Positions 7,038 to 8,360 of a stretch of 8,360 nucleotides of DNA are shown one piece after another. A program made the position numbers and the translations under genes. Source of the DNA: an uncultured Elusimicrobia bacterium (GTDB lineage: Bacteria; Elusimicrobiota; Endomicrobiia; Endomicrobiales; Endomicrobiaceae); assembly GCA_947168325.1 (NCBI GenBank), contig CAMVLN010000066.1:1-8360 (forward strand). The letters run 5' to 3'. The stretch's first letter is position 1. Each line of letters opens with the position of its first letter. Below the pieces are notes generated by a model that did no database searches, was not told the origin of the DNA, and saw nothing but the letters and a program-made list of their open reading frames with translations.

Positions 7038-7313
7038 TTAATTTACAGAAAAAGGCAACAAAGCTAACATTCTCGCTCTTTTTATGGCTTTGCATAATTC
7101 TCTTTGATGTTTTGCACAAGTCCCTGTGATATTTCCAGAAAGAATTTTGCCACTTTCTGTAACAAAAGTTCTCAAAAGACTAACATTTTTATAATCAATT
7201 TCTATTTTATCTGCACAAAATCTACAAACCTTTTTCTTTATCATTCCACCCTTTTTAAACTTACCAGTAGACTTTGCTACAGCAGAATGTGTATTTTTTT
7301 TATCAATTGACAT
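7038..7313 (-). CDS. rpsR: 30S ribosomal protein S18, zinc-binding form
   Basis: S18 pairs with S6 and binds helix 22/23 of 16S rRNA in the platform of the small subunit. The 91-residue product has the family core from the CRFC motif (30-33) to the C-terminal AIKRARMLALLPF (76-88). C30, C33, C66 and H69 form the CxxC...CxxH pattern of zinc-carrying S18 proteins. The usual PRR-type triplet between GKIL and TGTC reads SGN (59-61) here, an unusual loss of a proline and basic residues. The N-terminus (1-29) is lysine-rich, as is common. A GGGGGA-type Shine-Dalgarno precedes the ATG. The gene sits 21 nt behind ssb and 22 nt before rplI. Confidence 0.96.
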   Translation of the reverse strand: MSIDKKNTHSAVAKSTGKFKKGGMIKKKVCRFCADKIEIDYKNVSLLRTFVTESGKILSGNITGTCAKHQRELCKAIKRARMLALLPFSVN

Positions 7314-7334
7314 TTTTACTCTTCCCCCAAATTT

Positions 7335-7802
7335 TTAAAATGGAACATCCTCTTCATCTATAGTATCACTATCAGAAACATACTCTTGTTCATTGCCTTC
7401 AACATTGTTTATTTGTTGTTGTGGCACAGAATTTTGTCCTTCAATCCTTACTAAAAACTGAACTCTTGAAGCAACAACCTCTAATCTTGACTTTTTAGTT
7501 CCGTCAGCAGACTGCCAACTATTACTTTTCAATCTACCTTCAATATAAACGGGCATTCCTTTTTTTAGCCTATCATTACATCTGTCTGCTTGGTCTCCCC
7601 ACACAATTATAGGAACATAAGTTGGATCAGAATCCCTCCATTCACCGGTAATTTGATCTTTTATTCTGCTACTAATAGCAATATCAAACCTGCAAACAGA
7701 TTTTGATGTTGTTGTTCTTTTTAGTTCAGGATCTCTAGTTAATCTACCAACTAATATAACACTATTTTGTTGCGGTATCTGGTACACTTGTTGATTCTGC
7801 AT
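7335..7802 (-). CDS. ssb: Single-stranded DNA-binding protein
   Basis: SSB coats single-stranded DNA in replication, repair and recombination and recruits partners through its acidic C-terminal tip. The 155 residues show an OB-fold (about 13-118) with NSVILVGRLTRDPEL (13-27), IIVWGDQAD (65-73) and KKGMPVYIEGRL (80-91). A glutamine/asparagine-rich linker (about 122-142) and the acidic tip DEEDVPF (149-155) follow, the latter equivalent to the DDDIPF tail. The ATG at 7802 is supported by AGAGG 8 nt upstream. That places the first 13 codons inside the 3' end of rpsF, a 41-nt overlap. An in-frame GTG at 7787 is a possible alternative but has no better binding site. Confidence 0.96.
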   Translation of the reverse strand: MQNQQVYQIPQQNSVILVGRLTRDPELKRTTTSKSVCRFDIAISSRIKDQITGEWRDSDPTYVPIIVWGDQADRCNDRLKKGMPVYIEGRLKSNSWQSADGTKKSRLEVVASRVQFLVRIEGQNSVPQQQINNVEGNEQEYVSDSDTIDEEDVPF

Positions 7803-8181
7803 TTTCTATTGCCTCTTTATGTTCTTCTTCACCAGTAGTTTCTACTGACTCTTTTTTTTCTTCAATAACTTTTTTTTGTTTCTTTATAACTTTTTTCTTT
7901 GCTTCAACTTTTATAGTTAAAAACCTAATAACATCATCGTTGACTTTAAAGAAGTTTTCTAATGAAAGTATTGTGGACCCTTTAGCCTCAAAATCAACAT
8001 AAACATAAATTCCTTCACGAAATTTGTTGATGTTGTAAGCAAGTTTTTTCTTTCCTAATTGTTGAAGATTCTTAATCGTTCCGCCTGCAGTTTCAATCAA
8101 ATTAGAAACTTTAGCAACTATTTCTTCTACTTTTGTAGAATCTAGTTCTGGTGAACAAATAAAAGTGCATTCGTAACTCAT
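7762..8181 (-). CDS. rpsF: 30S ribosomal protein S6 with charged C-terminal tail
   Basis: S6 binds the 30S platform as a heterodimer with S18, encoded two genes downstream. Residues 1-95 form the normal S6 core: MSYECTFICSPEL at the start, GGTIKNLQQLGKKKLAYNI (33-51) and a final strand DDVIRFLTIKVE (82-93). Residues 96-139 are a lysine/glutamate-rich low-complexity tail, an extension seen in many S6 proteins and probably disordered. The last 13 codons overlap ssb in another frame. A strong AAGGAG lies 10 nt before the ATG. The gene heads the operon behind a clear promoter and a hairpin leader. Confidence 0.96.
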   Translation of the reverse strand: MSYECTFICSPELDSTKVEEIVAKVSNLIETAGGTIKNLQQLGKKKLAYNINKFREGIYVYVDFEAKGSTILSLENFFKVNDDVIRFLTIKVEAKKKVIKKQKKVIEEKKESVETTGEEEHKEAIENAESTSVPDTATK

Positions 8182-8222
8182 TGGTACTATTCTCCTTTTT
8201 GGATTTCTGCTATATAATTAAC

Positions 8223-8259
8223 AGATTAGCTCTTTTTCACAAGAGCAAAGTTCTAAACT
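8223..8259 (-). promoter_or_regulatory. Hairpin in the rpsF leader, candidate autoregulatory element
   Basis: In the minus-strand transcript AG-U-UUAG (8259-8253) pairs with CUAA-U-CU (8229-8223) across one U-U mismatch. A 7-nt bulge (AACUUUG, 8252-8246) lies on the 5' side only, and an inner CUCUU/AAGAG stem closes a 6-nt loop. The structure begins at about the predicted transcription start and ends some 40 nt before the S6 start codon. S6:S18 is known in many bacteria to bind rpsF leaders that imitate its 16S rRNA site. The CCG typical of that motif is not visible here, so the role is only a possibility. Confidence 0.4.
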
Positions 8260-8264
8260 ATCTC

Positions 8265-8293
8265 AGTATACATGTTTTTTTTTATTTTTACAA
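8265..8293 (-). promoter_or_regulatory. Sigma-70-type promoter of the rpsF operon
   Basis: On the minus strand TTGTAA (8293-8288) and TATACT (8270-8265) are separated by exactly 17 bp. The spacer is rich in A, which favours DNA bending. The predicted transcription start is near 8258, giving a leader of about 77 nt before rpsF. This is the best promoter match in the window. Confidence 0.7.
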
Positions 8294-8360
8294 TACCATG
8301 CAAAGGTTTGATACATATTGGACTGTTGGGAAGAGCAATGGGGTAGCATTGTTATATAAA
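8294..8360. other. Unassigned right-edge segment, less AT-rich
   Basis: These last 67 bases are clearly richer in G and C than the spacers around them, which hints at a coding or structured sequence cut by the window edge. On the plus strand a frame opens at ATG 8298 and stays open to the edge (MQRFDTYWTVGKSNGVALLY...), but it has no Shine-Dalgarno. On the minus strand a frame enters from the edge and ends at a TAA inside the -35 region (8290-8288), as an upstream gene's 3' end might. I cannot identify either product. Confidence 0.3.

Noticed and set aside
8298..8360. Divergent gene on the plus strand starting at ATG 8298
   Set aside because: Only 21 codons are visible, no Shine-Dalgarno precedes the ATG, and the rpsF promoter occupies the sequence directly upstream. 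It is mentioned as unassigned sequence only.
1..8360. CRISPR arrays, transposases, tRNA or rRNA genes, phage or defence genes
   Set aside because: No spaced direct repeats, transposase-like proteins, tRNA cloverleaf or other accessory signal was seen. The window reads as a conserved housekeeping region.

Overview
The window looks like a chromosomal housekeeping segment from an AT-rich bacterium (about 30% GC judged by eye). All nine recognisable protein genes lie on the minus strand, so transcription runs from the right edge to the left edge. I see no plasmid, phage, insertion-sequence, CRISPR, tRNA or rRNA signal. The low GC, the overall gene style and signs of decayed intergenic DNA fit an Elusimicrobia/Endomicrobium-type host-associated lineage. 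That is a best guess from memory of such genomes, not something the sequence proves. Other low-GC phyla remain possible.

Right part (8360 to about 6487): a short, less AT-rich upstream stretch, then a good sigma-70-like promoter (TTGTAA, 17-bp spacer, TATACT), a hairpin at the predicted 5' end of the transcript, and the classic operon rpsF-ssb-rpsR-rplI (S6, single-stranded DNA-binding protein, S18, L9). rpsF and ssb overlap by 41 nt. The operon closes with a clear intrinsic terminator at 6487-6525.

Middle part (about 6470 to 3139): a weak promoter, aspS with a strong ribosome binding site, and a membrane HD-domain phosphohydrolase of the PgpH (7TM-HD) type. The second gene starts with GTG and overlaps the aspS stop codon by one base. 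The aspartyl-tRNA synthetase carries the residues associated with non-discriminating enzymes. The PgpH homologue has the full cytoplasmic catalytic HD set but lacks the usual large extracellular domain.

Left part (3138 to 1): a 209-bp gap, then ybeY (16S rRNA maturation endonuclease), then two tandem CNNM/CBS (CorC/HlyC-like) membrane proteins, then a 235-bp non-coding tail. The order pgpH-ybeY-corC is a version of the widespread phoH-pgpH-ybeY-corC neighbourhood; phoH is missing here. The two CNNM paralogues have complementary losses: one lacks the C-terminal CorC_HlyC domain, and the other lacks the conserved GE of the GExxPK membrane motif. They may therefore work as a pair.

Functionally the window centres on translation (S6, S18, L9, AspRS, YbeY), with an SSB, a putative c-di-AMP hydrolase and a putative divalent-cation transporter pair. 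I found no convincing new biological system. The points worth a second look are molecular oddities inside known families.
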